Source: Paraburkholderia sp. BCC1886
GTDB taxonomy: Bacteria > Pseudomonadota > Gammaproteobacteria > Burkholderiales > Burkholderiaceae
NCBI RefSeq assembly: GCF_900996245.1
Contig: NZ_CAAJGK010000022.1
Location: 185,240-249,239, forward strand
DNA length: 64,000 nucleotides
Direction: 5' to 3'
Position numbers and translations under genes: made by a program. Position 1 is the first letter of the stretch. Each line of letters opens with the position of its first letter. Positions 17,658-26,474 of this stretch are shown here, piece after piece. The notes beneath the pieces were generated by a model. The model saw only the letters and a list, made by a program, of their open reading frames with translations. It was not told where the DNA came from and did not search any database.

Positions 17658-19420
17658 CTGCTCGCCTAGCCGAAGAGCAGTCTTTCGCCACGCACGACGG
17701 GCAGCAGCTTTTCTATCGCTATTGGCCAGCGGCGGCCGATGTGCCGCGGCGAGGCGCCGTCATTCTGTTTCATCGCGGCCACGAGCATTCTGCACGAATG
17801 GCCCATCTGGTCGACGAACTCGATTTGCCGGGGCATGCGTTCTTCGCGTGGGATGCTCGCGGACACGGCCGCTCGCCGGGGGAACGCGGGTATAGCCCGA
17901 GCGCCGGAACATCGGTGCGCGATATTCAGACCTTCGTGGATCATATCCGCGACTTCTACGGCATTGCGCCCGAAGATATCGCCGTGATCGGGCAAAGCGT
18001 GGGCGCCGTGCTCGCGGCCGCCTGGGTGCACGACTATGCGCCACCGATTCGCGCACTGGTGCTGGCTTCTCCCGCATTCAGAATCAAGCTGTATGTGCCG
18101 CTCGCATTGCCCGGATTACGCTTGATGTTCAAGCTGCGCGGACGCTTCTTCGTCAACAGCTATGTCAAGCCGAAATTGCTCACGCACGACCCGGCGCGGA
18201 TTGCCAGCTACCAGTCGGACCCGCTCATTGCGCGGGCCATTGCGGTCAATATGCTGCTCGATCTGCACGACATGGCCAAACGCGTGGTCGCGGATGCCGC
18301 AGCGATTACCGTGCCGACCCAGGTGTTGATTTCCGGCGCCGACTGGGTCGTGCACCGCAAACCGCAAGACCAGTTCTTCGAACGCCTGAGCGCGACGCGT
18401 AAGGAGCGGATCGTGCTCGACGGTTTTCATCACGATACGCTCGGCGAACTGGAGCGCGAGCGAGCAACCGGCCCGATCCGTTCGTTCGTGCTGCGTGAAT
18501 TCGACACGCCGCAAGCGCCGGTTTCTTTGCTCGATGCGCATCGACACGGACCGTTCGCGGATGAATACACGGCGCTAAAGCAATCGCCGTCGGTGGCGAT
18601 GGCCGCGTATTGGGCGTCGTTGCGCGGCGGCCTGCGCGTGTCGAGCCTGGTGTCCTCCGGTATTGCGCTCGGTTTTCAGCGAGGTTTCGATTCGGGCTCG
18701 TCGCTCGACTACGTGTATCGCAATCGGGCGGAGGGGCACTCGCCGCTCGGCAAGCTGATCGACCGGAATTATCTCGACTCGATTGGCTGGCGCGGTATAC
18801 GTCAGCGCAAGCTCAACATCGAAGAACTGATAGCCGATGCGATAGCGCGCCTGCAGCGCGCGGGTGAACCGGCGCGGATCGTCGATATTGCAGCAGGACA
18901 CGGCCGGTATGTGCTCGATGCGATTGCCGGCGCTACACGTGGCCGCGCGAACATCGAGCGTATTCTGCTGCGCGACTACAGTCCGCCGAATGTCGAAGCC
19001 GGGCGCGCGTTGATCGTCGAAAAGGGCTTTGGCGGTCAGGCGAGTTTCGAACTCGGCGATGCGTTCGACGCCGAATCGCTGGCTGCACTCGAACCTCGTC
19101 CGACGCTCGCCATCGTTTCGGGTCTCTATGAGTTGTTCAGCGACAATGCGCCAATCCGCGCTTCGTTGGGCGGACTCGCTCGAGCCGTCGCACCGGGCGG
19201 CTATCTGGTGTACACGGGCCAGCCGTGGCATCCGCAACTCGAATTCATTGCCCGCACGCTGAAGAACCATCGCGGCGAGCCGGCCTGGGTCATGCGGCGG
19301 CGCTCGCAGACCGAACTCGACGAACTCGTGGCAAGCGCGGGCTTTCGCAAGGTCGCGCAGCGCATCGACGAGTGGGGCATCTTCACCGTTAGCCTCGCTC
19401 AGCGGGTAACCGACGCATGA
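17654..19420 (+). CDS. fused alpha/beta hydrolase - SAM-dependent methyltransferase (YnbC-like)
   Basis: 588 residues from ATG 17654, which overlaps the previous stop. The N-terminal half is an alpha/beta hydrolase of the monoacylglycerol-lipase type, with HRGHEHS oxyanion region, WDARGHGRSPGERG and the nucleophile elbow GQSVGA (Ser at about 115). The C-terminal half is a class I methyltransferase with SAM motif VDIAAGHGRY at about residues 408-417. No signal peptide is present. The same two-domain architecture and position occur in E. coli YnbC. One plausible role is deacylation and methylation of a lipid or headgroup made by the neighbouring enzymes; the substrate is unknown. Confidence 0.88.
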   Translation: MTARLAEEQSFATHDGQQLFYRYWPAAADVPRRGAVILFHRGHEHSARMAHLVDELDLPGHAFFAWDARGHGRSPGERGYSPSAGTSVRDIQTFVDHIRDFYGIAPEDIAVIGQSVGAVLAAAWVHDYAPPIRALVLASPAFRIKLYVPLALPGLRLMFKLRGRFFVNSYVKPKLLTHDPARIASYQSDPLIARAIAVNMLLDLHDMAKRVVADAAAITVPTQVLISGADWVVHRKPQDQFFERLSATRKERIVLDGFHHDTLGELERERATGPIRSFVLREFDTPQAPVSLLDAHRHGPFADEYTALKQSPSVAMAAYWASLRGGLRVSSLVSSGIALGFQRGFDSGSSLDYVYRNRAEGHSPLGKLIDRNYLDSIGWRGIRQRKLNIEELIADAIARLQRAGEPARIVDIAAGHGRYVLDAIAGATRGRANIERILLRDYSPPNVEAGRALIVEKGFGGQASFELGDAFDAESLAALEPRPTLAIVSGLYELFSDNAPIRASLGGLARAVAPGGYLVYTGQPWHPQLEFIARTLKNHRGEPAWVMRRRSQTELDELVASAGFRKVAQRIDEWGIFTVSLAQRVTDA

Positions 19421-20808
19421 GTCGTCCGTTCGGCGATCGGGACAGTGGACAGCGCGCCACGTTCGCGGCCAAAGCCTTGCTGCTTGCTTCAATGGGCGCG
19501 ATATTCTTCTCGACCTACGGTTTCGCCAACTGGCTGGCGGGACGGCATGCGAGCGTTCCGTCGTTCAGCTTTGCGTGGGAGCATGCCATCCCATTCTGGC
19601 CTTGGACCATCGTGCCGTACTGGTCGATCGATCTCTTCTACGCGCTGTCGTTTTTTCTGTGGATGTGGCGTACCGATCTGCTCGACCACGTCAAGCGTCT
19701 CCTGACCGTGCAGATCATTTCGGTCGTCTGTTTCATCGTGTGGCCGCTGCGTTTCGGTTTCGAGCGTCCCGCGGCGGATGGCGCGGCCGGTGCGCTTTTC
19801 ACGCTGCTCGCGGGCTTCGACAAGCCGTTCAATCAGGCGCCTTCACTGCATATCGGCCTGCTGGTGGTGTTGTGGGCCGTCTACGGTATGCGCGTAACCG
19901 GTGCGTGGCGCTGGGTACTGCACATCTGGTTCGCGGCGATCGGCGTTTCTGTTCTAACGACATATCAGCACCATCTGATCGATGTACCGACTGGCGCGGC
20001 GGTCGGCTGCTTCGCGCTATTCCTGTTTCCTGTGCGGACTCGGACGGCGTCGAACCGCGATCCGGCGGATGCCGTCACGCTCCTGACGGCGCGGCGAATC
20101 GCGCGACTTTATGCGGTGGGCGCTTTGCTGATGGTGTTCGTGGTCTGGCTCGTCGTGCCGGTTTCGGTGCTGGCCGGGTTGCTGTGCGGTTGGCTCGCAT
20201 TAGCCTTGCTAGGTACAGCCTGCGTTTATCTTCAAGGCGACGCCGCCTGGTTTCAGAAGCACGAATCGGGCAGCCATGCATGGGCCGCGCACGCGCTTTT
20301 CGTACCGACCATGCTCGGTGCGTTCATCAACTCGCGGGCATGGACATGGCGACAGTCTGTGCCGACACCGGTCGGCCACGCCTTGCTGATAGGCCGCACG
20401 CCGACGCGGCGCGAAGTACGCGCTGCGAACGCTACCGGGATTGTCGATCTCACGGCGGAAATGCCGCGCTGGACGCGTACGGATGCGCTCGTCCATTACC
20501 TATGCGTCCCGCAGCTCGACCTGGTGCCACCCACGCTCGCGCAATTGCAGCAGGCAGTCGCCGCAATCGAGCGTCTGCACGCGGAAGGTCGCACGGTACT
20601 GGTGTGTTGCGCGCTAGGCTATTCCCGCAGCGTGTTGAGCGTCGCGGCATGGCTGGCTATGCATCTGGACATTCGCGATGCGAATGTCGTGCTCGGGCGC
20701 CTGCGTGAAGCGCGACCGCAGGCCGTCGTGTCCGCGCAGAGTGCCGCGCTGCTGCAGCGATTCATCGACCGGCGCGAGCGTTTGCCAATAACAGAGGAGA
20801 GCGCGTGA
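19417..20808 (+). CDS. PAP2 - dual-specificity phosphatase fusion membrane protein (YnbD-like)
   Basis: 463 residues. The N-terminal membrane part is a PAP2 lipid-phosphatase domain with APSLH (about 140-144) and HHLIDVPTGA, the second and third PAP2 motifs. After further membrane spans, the C-terminal 150 residues form a dual-specificity/tyrosine-phosphatase fold with the CX5R loop CALGYSR (about 397-403). It may dephosphorylate a phosphatidylglycerophosphate-type or inositol-like lipid intermediate. The start overlaps the previous stop (ATGA), supporting translational coupling. Architecture matches YnbD of E. coli. Confidence 0.87.
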   Translation: MSRPFGDRDSGQRATFAAKALLLASMGAIFFSTYGFANWLAGRHASVPSFSFAWEHAIPFWPWTIVPYWSIDLFYALSFFLWMWRTDLLDHVKRLLTVQIISVVCFIVWPLRFGFERPAADGAAGALFTLLAGFDKPFNQAPSLHIGLLVVLWAVYGMRVTGAWRWVLHIWFAAIGVSVLTTYQHHLIDVPTGAAVGCFALFLFPVRTRTASNRDPADAVTLLTARRIARLYAVGALLMVFVVWLVVPVSVLAGLLCGWLALALLGTACVYLQGDAAWFQKHESGSHAWAAHALFVPTMLGAFINSRAWTWRQSVPTPVGHALLIGRTPTRREVRAANATGIVDLTAEMPRWTRTDALVHYLCVPQLDLVPPTLAQLQQAVAAIERLHAEGRTVLVCCALGYSRSVLSVAAWLAMHLDIRDANVVLGRLREARPQAVVSAQSAALLQRFIDRRERLPITEESA

Positions 20809-21257
20809 TGAACCGGCCTTTAGCGGCGACTCATCTCAAACTGTCAGCCGCACTCGGTCTGCTCGATGCGGCCTTCTTCATTGCGCTACTGACGCATGTG
20901 GCGGCGTGGGTTGGAGTAGGACTCGCTTTTACGTTGCTATCGTGGGCTAGCGTCGCGATGAGCGTGGCGAGTGTGGTGATTGCCATCGTGGCGCTATGGC
21001 TGCTGATTCGCGTGACGATCGACCGCCGCCTGTTCGCCGCGCTTTCGCACATGACTGGAACGTCGGGCGAAGCCGGCGGTCTGGAGGCGCTGGACCAGGC
21101 GCTGCTGGAACTCGGATGGATAGACCGGAAGAAAGCCGGCCGGCCGCTCGATGAACGTGTGCGTGGCGTGACGAAGCTGCTTCGACAAAGCGTTGCACTG
21201 GCTGTGCTGCAATTGCTGATCGTCGCCGCAACTGCATCGCACGGTGCGTTTTTCTAG
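20805..21257 (+). CDS. small membrane protein ending the lipid cluster
   Basis: 150 residues, family not recognised. Two hydrophobic spans lie at about residues 15-35 and 40-65 and a third at the C-terminus (VALAVLQLLIVAA). The loop between is soluble and charged. GTG at 20805 overlaps the preceding stop and an ATG follows at 20808; GAGGAG is placed correctly for either. The coupling to the PAP2-phosphatase gene suggests a role in the same lipid pathway, perhaps as a scaffold or transport subunit. Confidence 0.75.
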   Translation: MMNRPLAATHLKLSAALGLLDAAFFIALLTHVAAWVGVGLAFTLLSWASVAMSVASVVIAIVALWLLIRVTIDRRLFAALSHMTGTSGEAGGLEALDQALLELGWIDRKKAGRPLDERVRGVTKLLRQSVALAVLQLLIVAATASHGAFF

Positions 21258-21274
21258 CGAATGAGACGCCGCCT

Positions 21275-21697
21275 TCAGCCAGGCGTTGTTGATCCGCGCT
21301 CGCATGTTCGAACGCTCTGCACTTCGGCTCGTAACGCTCGAGCGATCCTGGCGACTGCGTGGCCGGCATCGGCGCGTCCACACATGAAAATATCCAGCGC
21401 CGCGAAGCGATGCTCGGGCCACGTGTGAATCGTGATATGCGACTCTGCGAGCAGAACGACACCCGTTACGCCTTGCGCACCGCCGAACCGATGAAAATGC
21501 GCCGATAACACGGTCGCACCGGCGGCGTGTGCGGCGTCCACCAGAATCGTTTCGAGCGCCGTGGCATCACGCAGCAGGGCGGCTGCGATACCGTCGAGAT
21601 CGGCGAGCACATGCGTGCCGTGCGCATCGCGCGGCGTGAGCGTAGGGTGGGCCGCGCTCGTCCCGGTGCTTGTTTCGCTGCTCGTTTCGCTGCTCAT
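21275..21697 (-). CDS. speD: S-adenosylmethionine decarboxylase proenzyme
   Basis: 140 residues, the short prokaryotic class. The self-cleavage site is ES at 85-86 in LAESHITIHTWPE, where Ser86 becomes the pyruvoyl group; the downstream HTWPE and DIFMCG with the catalytic Cys are conserved. It makes decarboxylated SAM, the aminopropyl donor for spermidine. The start overlaps the stop of a tiny upstream gene (ATGA). It is the last gene of a minus-strand unit containing DUF4178, SPFH and DUF350 membrane proteins, divergent from a spermidine-synthase homologue, so the aminopropyl pathway is split over two facing operons. Confidence 0.93.
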   Translation of the reverse strand: MSSETSSETSTGTSAAHPTLTPRDAHGTHVLADLDGIAAALLRDATALETILVDAAHAAGATVLSAHFHRFGGAQGVTGVVLLAESHITIHTWPEHRFAALDIFMCGRADAGHAVARIARALRAEVQSVRTCERGSTTPG

Positions 21698-21849
21698 TTA
21701 TGCGACCCATACGACGAATAGCCGCTACGCGACGACGTCGAGCCATAACCGGAGCCGCCGCTGCCACCGCTGCCCGTCATCGTCGTGCAACTGAACATGA
21801 CGACCACGGTGGCCGCGTAAAGGATGTACAGCACGTGCCGCAGCTTCAC
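21694..21849 (-). CDS. 51-residue Gly/Ser-rich putative lipoprotein
   Basis: Starts at GTG 21849, overlapping the TGA of the DUF4178 gene (GTGA), and its own stop overlaps the speD start. The product begins KLRHVLYILYAATVVVMFSC, a hydrophobic export signal ending in a lipobox-like cysteine, then a Gly/Ser/Tyr-rich tail with SGYSSYGSHK at the end. The double overlap is strong evidence that it is translated. No family is recognised. It may anchor in the envelope next to the SPFH/DUF350 proteins. Confidence 0.65.
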   Translation of the reverse strand: MKLRHVLYILYAATVVVMFSCTTMTGSGGSGGSGYGSTSSRSGYSSYGSHK

Positions 21850-23354
21850 TTCGACTCCTGATGAAAGGACCGCCAGATCCACTCCGGCGCCCACAACGCC
21901 ACCATGCCGACGACCACCAGAACCGTCGCGCCGTCGAATTCGAACAGCTTGTCGAAATTGATGAACGCCATGCCGACGGTCGCGACCCAGGGCCATGGAC
22001 CGAAGCCGACGGTAGTCGCTTCTTTTGCGTCGCTGCCTGCGTTTGCCTTTGAAACGGTTTCCTTCTTTTGGGCCGCCAGCGCGGGCAGGCCGAAGCGTTC
22101 GGCCACCTTGTTATTGCCGATCGGTCTGGCACGCGACCAGACGATTTCAGCGGCGGTGGTTTCGCGAGTCATCTTGAAGTCGCGCCATTTGAAATCGACG
22201 ATCGACGTGCTATCGCCGACCTGTACCCGCCAGTTGAATGCGCCGGCCACGTAGGTCACCTGCGCGTCGTAGCGCTCCTGCTCGCGATAGGTCTTGCCGC
22301 TTTCCAGTACCTTGCCGTCCTGGCTTAGCATCGGCCAGGTATTGAGCACCTCGACGCGCTCCCACGCGCCCTCGCTATGCACGAGCCACAGAAAGCCGCG
22401 TTCGAGGTGATGAAGCAGATATTCGTCCCAGACGGATTCGCCATCGGATGTACGGCAACGCATCACGCCGAGTACGGTGTACTTCGCGCCATCGAAGGTT
22501 GCGCTCGCACCGAGCGGCAATGCCGTTTCGATCGCTTCGACTTCGCGCTTCCTGGAAAACAGCGTGGTCTGTTCGGCACTGCAATCGACGCCCGCATGGC
22601 AGGCACCGCAAATCACGTAATTGGCGACGCCGACCGGACACTCGAGCGCCGCACCGCAACTCGGGCACGTGAACGCACCCAGTTCGCCGCGGTAGCGGCC
22701 GGCCGATTCGCGAATCTCCGCTTCGTCGCGTAGACCTCGACAGGCCAACGCGTCGAGCTCCACCGACTCGCCTTTGTAGACTACCGGTGCGCCGGAGTCC
22801 GAGTCCGAGTAGTCCAGCGTGATGAACCGGTCTTCATAACGAAAGTCCGCCACGCGTGCCTGCCAGCCGTTGCCGACGCTGAATGGCAATTCTCCTTCTC
22901 CGCCCACGCATTGCGCTGTGCGTATATCCGATGCGAGATAGCGCTGGCCGTCGAATTCGAACCCGACGCCCGGGCGCAGTGAATCGAAAAGCGGCAAGTT
23001 ATTACCTGCGTTTTCCCGATTCTGCTGCGTGGTCACGGTGTATTGGCCGGACGCATCGGAGAGCCAGCCGAAACTGCCGTCGTCGAATACCGCATACCAC
23101 TCTGTCCAGAATCCTGCGTCGTAACGCAACTGGATGCGGCCGAGCAGGGAGAACGGTCGCGACCCATGCGAGCCCGTCACACCGAGCTGCAGCGGCGAAT
23201 AGTCCTCGAATACCGATGCTATTTCACCCAGCCGCTCGACCGCCTCGCCACGTTTGAGCAGCGTGCTGCGGCACGACGCGCACACGGTCATGACGGCCGC
23301 AGCGGATCGGAATTCGAGCGGTGCACCGCATTGAGGACACGAAGTACTGAACAT
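21846..23354 (-). CDS. DUF4178 domain protein with two zinc-ribbon-like segments
   Basis: 502 residues. A zinc-ribbon begins at residue 1 (CPQCGAPLEF ... CASC) and a second occurs midway (CPSCGAALEC ... CGAC). Two DUF4178 modules follow each ribbon; the second region contains VWDEYLLHHLERGFLWLVHSEGAW. A transmembrane stretch lies at the C-terminus (about residues 455-490). It starts 9 bp after the SPFH gene. The biochemical role is unknown; in this gene order it is a membrane-attached partner of SPFH and DUF350 proteins. Confidence 0.82.
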   Translation of the reverse strand: MFSTSCPQCGAPLEFRSAAAVMTVCASCRSTLLKRGEAVERLGEIASVFEDYSPLQLGVTGSHGSRPFSLLGRIQLRYDAGFWTEWYAVFDDGSFGWLSDASGQYTVTTQQNRENAGNNLPLFDSLRPGVGFEFDGQRYLASDIRTAQCVGGEGELPFSVGNGWQARVADFRYEDRFITLDYSDSDSGAPVVYKGESVELDALACRGLRDEAEIRESAGRYRGELGAFTCPSCGAALECPVGVANYVICGACHAGVDCSAEQTTLFSRKREVEAIETALPLGASATFDGAKYTVLGVMRCRTSDGESVWDEYLLHHLERGFLWLVHSEGAWERVEVLNTWPMLSQDGKVLESGKTYREQERYDAQVTYVAGAFNWRVQVGDSTSIVDFKWRDFKMTRETTAAEIVWSRARPIGNNKVAERFGLPALAAQKKETVSKANAGSDAKEATTVGFGPWPWVATVGMAFINFDKLFEFDGATVLVVVGMVALWAPEWIWRSFHQESK

Positions 23355-23363
23355 CGATACGCT

Positions 23364-24374
23364 TTATTGAGTCAGCTTCGCGAGAATGTCGGCTTTCGCC
23401 TTCGCATAGTCGTCTTCGGTGACGAGGCCTTTGTCGAGCAGGGTCTTGAGTTGCTGAAGACGCTCGACGTAATCGTTCGACGGATTCGCCGGCGGAGTAG
23501 TTTGCGGCGTGTGCGGTGGCGCGTTCAGCGCGCCCGTCATGCTTTGCGCGATGGCCGCGCCGGCCGCGATTCCCGCACCGATTCCGGCGACGCCGCCCGG
23601 GTTCTGCGCCGCGAGCGGGATGGACTGCGCCGCCTGGTACTGCGCGAACCTGTTCAGATCGCCGCTCACGCCGACGCTAATGCGGGCGTCGAGTGCCTTC
23701 TGCAAGGCTTCGGGTAGCGACACGCTTTGCACGGTGAACGAATCGAGCGTGACCCCATAGCGCGCAAAGGTGGGCGCGAGCGCCGTGCCGATTCGCTGCG
23801 ACAGGACTTCCTGATTCGCCGCCATATCCACGAAGGCAACGTCGGCGGAGCCGAACGCGACACTCATGGCGGTGACCACGAGATTGCGCAATTGCTGCTC
23901 CAGATCGTCGACCGTATAGACTGCGCGCGTCCCGCTTATCTCGCGATGAAACGCCGGCACGTCGACCACCCGGTACGAGTAAATGCCGAACGCCCGCACC
24001 TGCACCAGCCCGAATTCGCGGTCGCGAATCGTGACCGGCTGCGGTGTTCCCCAGCGGCGTCCCAACTGCAAACGCGTGCTGAAAAAGTACACGTCGGATT
24101 TGAAGGGCGACTGGAACAGCTTGTCCCAATTGCGCAAACTGGTGAGTACCGGCAGCGTACGCGTCGTCAGCGTGTAAAGACCGGGGCTGAATACATCGGC
24201 GATTCGCCCTTCGTTGACGAATATCGCCATTTGCGATTCGCGTACGGTCAATTGGCCGCCGTACTGGATTTCCTGATCCTCCATGGGAAAACGCCACGCC
24301 AGTACGCCGTCGCCGTCTTCCAGCCACTGCAGTACATCGACGAACTGTTTGCGAATAAACGAACCGAGACTCAT
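23364..24374 (-). CDS. SPFH domain/virion-core-like protein with SHOCT tail
   Basis: 336 residues. The SPFH (stomatin/flotillin-like) domain spans about residues 20-230, including the segment DVYFFSTRLQLGRRWGTPQP. A Gly/Ala/Pro linker (about 240-295) leads to a C-terminal SHOCT-type helix pair with LKTLLDKGLVTEDDY. Such proteins form oligomers on membranes. It lies 32 bp downstream of the DUF350 gene and 9 bp upstream of DUF4178. Inference: it organises a membrane microdomain or damage-response complex. Confidence 0.85.
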   Translation of the reverse strand: MSLGSFIRKQFVDVLQWLEDGDGVLAWRFPMEDQEIQYGGQLTVRESQMAIFVNEGRIADVFSPGLYTLTTRTLPVLTSLRNWDKLFQSPFKSDVYFFSTRLQLGRRWGTPQPVTIRDREFGLVQVRAFGIYSYRVVDVPAFHREISGTRAVYTVDDLEQQLRNLVVTAMSVAFGSADVAFVDMAANQEVLSQRIGTALAPTFARYGVTLDSFTVQSVSLPEALQKALDARISVGVSGDLNRFAQYQAAQSIPLAAQNPGGVAGIGAGIAAGAAIAQSMTGALNAPPHTPQTTPPANPSNDYVERLQQLKTLLDKGLVTEDDYAKAKADILAKLTQ

Positions 24375-24406
24375 GATGGACTCCCTGGCGTATGGCGCCG
24401 TGTGAA

Positions 24407-24793
24407 TCAGGTGAGACAGGCTGCATTGATGATACCGACCACAAGCGAGGCCGTGCCCATTAACCCGCCCATTGCGGTATTGCGCGATTCGATCGCCTCG
24501 TTCATGCCGGGCAGCAGGCGCGTGAGCAATGCGTACGTGATGACCTGCACGACCATTGCACCCAGCGCCCAGATCAATACCAGCATGAGGGTGGAGTTAT
24601 GAGCAATGCTCGAAGCAAGCGTCAGGCAGAAGCCGAGCAGGGCACCGGCAAAGGAAAGCAGCGCGGCGACATTGCCTTCGCGGATCAGACCCAATTCGTC
24701 GAACGGTGTGACCTTGAGGTAAACTGCCGCGAATATGAGAATTAGCACAAACGCCGACAGTAAATGAATCCCATAAGAAAAGGCATCATTCAT
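24407..24793 (-). CDS. DUF350 membrane protein
   Basis: 128 residues with four predicted membrane helices, the usual DUF350 (YjfL-like) size. Examples are LLSAFVLILIFAAVYL near the start and ASLVVGIINAACL at the end. It is the first gene of the minus-strand speD unit and is divergent from the spermidine-synthase homologue with a 163-bp intergenic region. In E. coli a DUF350 protein (YjfL) sits in an operon with a PspA-type protein and a glutathionylspermidine-synthase homologue, a comparable pairing of membrane remodelling and polyamine chemistry. Confidence 0.85.
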   Translation of the reverse strand: MNDAFSYGIHLLSAFVLILIFAAVYLKVTPFDELGLIREGNVAALLSFAGALLGFCLTLASSIAHNSTLMLVLIWALGAMVVQVITYALLTRLLPGMNEAIESRNTAMGGLMGTASLVVGIINAACLT

Positions 24794-24956
24794 TCAGTCC
24801 CCCGGATTGTGTATGCCGGGCATGCAGGTGCGAATGCCGATGTGGATGCAAACGCGCATGCCGATTGTGCCGGCCTCGATTATGGGTACAGCGTGATTAA
24901 ATGCAACGCTGAAATCGTCGCTAGTATAGCCAGATCGGACCGGAGTGCCCAGCGCA

Positions 24957-26474
24957 ATGATCCGGCATAATCGCATACTGATTCTTTCGGTACTGGTTCT
25001 CGCTTCATGCGGACTCGGTTATGAATTGATCAGCAGTACCCTGTCGAGCTATCTGCTCGGCGACTCGGTATTGCAGTTCTCATCGGTGATCGGCTGCTAC
25101 CTGTTTGCGATGGGTGTCGGCTCATGGCTTGCGAAGTTTATCGACGACGACGACGTGCTCGACCGTTTCGTCGATATCGAGCTGCTGGTCGGTCTGCTCG
25201 GCGGCCTGTCGGCCGCGTTGCTGTTCGGTGTATTCGCGTGGCTCTCCGCGCCGTTTCGCGCGGCGCTCTATGCGATGGTGCTGATACTCGGCACGCTGAT
25301 CGGCATGGAAATACCGCTGGTGATGCGCGCGTTCCAGCAGCGCCGCCAGGCGTTTCGCCATACCGTCAGCGACGTGCTGAGTTTCGATTATCTCGGCTCG
25401 CTCGCGGTCTCGCTGCTGTTTCCGCTCGTGCTTGCGCCGCGGCTCGGCCTGCTGCGCACGGGTTTTCTGTTCGGTATTCTGAATGCGATGGTGGCGTTGT
25501 GGACCACCCATACGTTTCGCGCGGAAATCAGTAACGTGCCGGGTAAGCTGGCGCGCGCCGCGCTGGTCATCAGTCTGCTCGGCGCGGGTTTCGCGTTGTC
25601 GGAGCGCATGACGCATTGGGCCGAGCACGGACTGTACGGCGACGAAACCATCTTCTCCGAGACCACGCCTTACCAGCGCATCGTGCTCACGCAATGGCAC
25701 GACGACATGCGGCTGTATCTGAACGGCAATCTGCAATTCTCTTCGCGCGACGAGCATCGTTATCACGAAGCGCTGATTCATCCGACGCTCGAAGCACTGC
25801 CGTGGGCGAGGCACGTTCTGGTGCTCGGCGGCGGCGACGGGCTGGCCGTACGTGAGATCCTCAAGCATCGCAACATACAGACGGTCACGCTGGTCGATCT
25901 CGACCCGGCGATGACGCGGCTCTTTTCGACTTCCGCGCCGCTCGTCGAACTCAACCAGGGTTCGCTGAAAGACCCGCGCGTGCATGTCATCAACGACGAC
26001 GCGGTACGTTGGCTCGAATCCAATGCCGACGTATTCGACGCCATCGTCGTGGACTTTCCCGATCCGACCAACTTCGGTCTGGGGCGCCTGTATTCGGTGC
26101 CGGTGTACCGGATGCTCGCGCGGCATCTGTCGGAGAACGGCTATGCGGTAATTCAGTCGACCTCGCCGTATTTCGCGCCGCATGCGTACTGGACGATTGT
26201 CGACACGCTGCGCGAGGCCGGCTTCAATACGTGGCCGTACCATTGCTATGTGCCCTCGTTCGGCGATTGGGGTTTCGTGATTGCGGGCAAGCGCCGCGAC
26301 TATACGGTTCCAACCCACTATGCGGAGCCACTGCGCTGGCTCGATGCGCAAACCGCCGTCGAGATGTTTCATTTCCCCGCCGACATGCCCGCGTTGCCGA
26401 TGGCGCCGAACCAGTTGAACGACCAGCCGCTCGTCCGCCTTTTCGACGAAGACTGGAAGCACGTGCTGCGCTAA
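24957..26474 (+). CDS. membrane-anchored polyamine aminopropyltransferase (spermidine synthase-like)
   Basis: 505 residues. The N-terminal 210 residues contain about six membrane spans (ILILSVLVLASCGLGYELIS and following). The C-terminal half is a spermidine-synthase fold with LVLGGGDGLAVREIL binding decarboxylated SAM, VDLDPAM and VVDFPDPTNF, the latter matching the catalytic Asp region. The ATG at 24957 is preferred to GTG 24945 because the GGAG ribosome site overlaps the GTG. It overlaps the following oxidoreductase gene (TAATG). With divergent speD it could make spermidine or a modified polyamine at the membrane. Confidence 0.88.
   Translation: MIRHNRILILSVLVLASCGLGYELISSTLSSYLLGDSVLQFSSVIGCYLFAMGVGSWLAKFIDDDDVLDRFVDIELLVGLLGGLSAALLFGVFAWLSAPFRAALYAMVLILGTLIGMEIPLVMRAFQQRRQAFRHTVSDVLSFDYLGSLAVSLLFPLVLAPRLGLLRTGFLFGILNAMVALWTTHTFRAEISNVPGKLARAALVISLLGAGFALSERMTHWAEHGLYGDETIFSETTPYQRIVLTQWHDDMRLYLNGNLQFSSRDEHRYHEALIHPTLEALPWARHVLVLGGGDGLAVREILKHRNIQTVTLVDLDPAMTRLFSTSAPLVELNQGSLKDPRVHVINDDAVRWLESNADVFDAIVVDFPDPTNFGLGRLYSVPVYRMLARHLSENGYAVIQSTSPYFAPHAYWTIVDTLREAGFNTWPYHCYVPSFGDWGFVIAGKRRDYTVPTHYAEPLRWLDAQTAVEMFHFPADMPALPMAPNQLNDQPLVRLFDEDWKHVLR

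Noticed and set aside
24794..24956. Open frame in the intergenic region between the DUF350 and spermidine-synthase-like genes
   Set aside because: Short repetitive codons, no family resemblance and no ribosome site; it is the shared promoter region of two divergent genes.
26009..26473. Longer start for the flavin oxidoreductase
   Set aside because: It runs in another frame inside the aminopropyltransferase gene; the ATG at 26474 with Tat-like signal is the better start.
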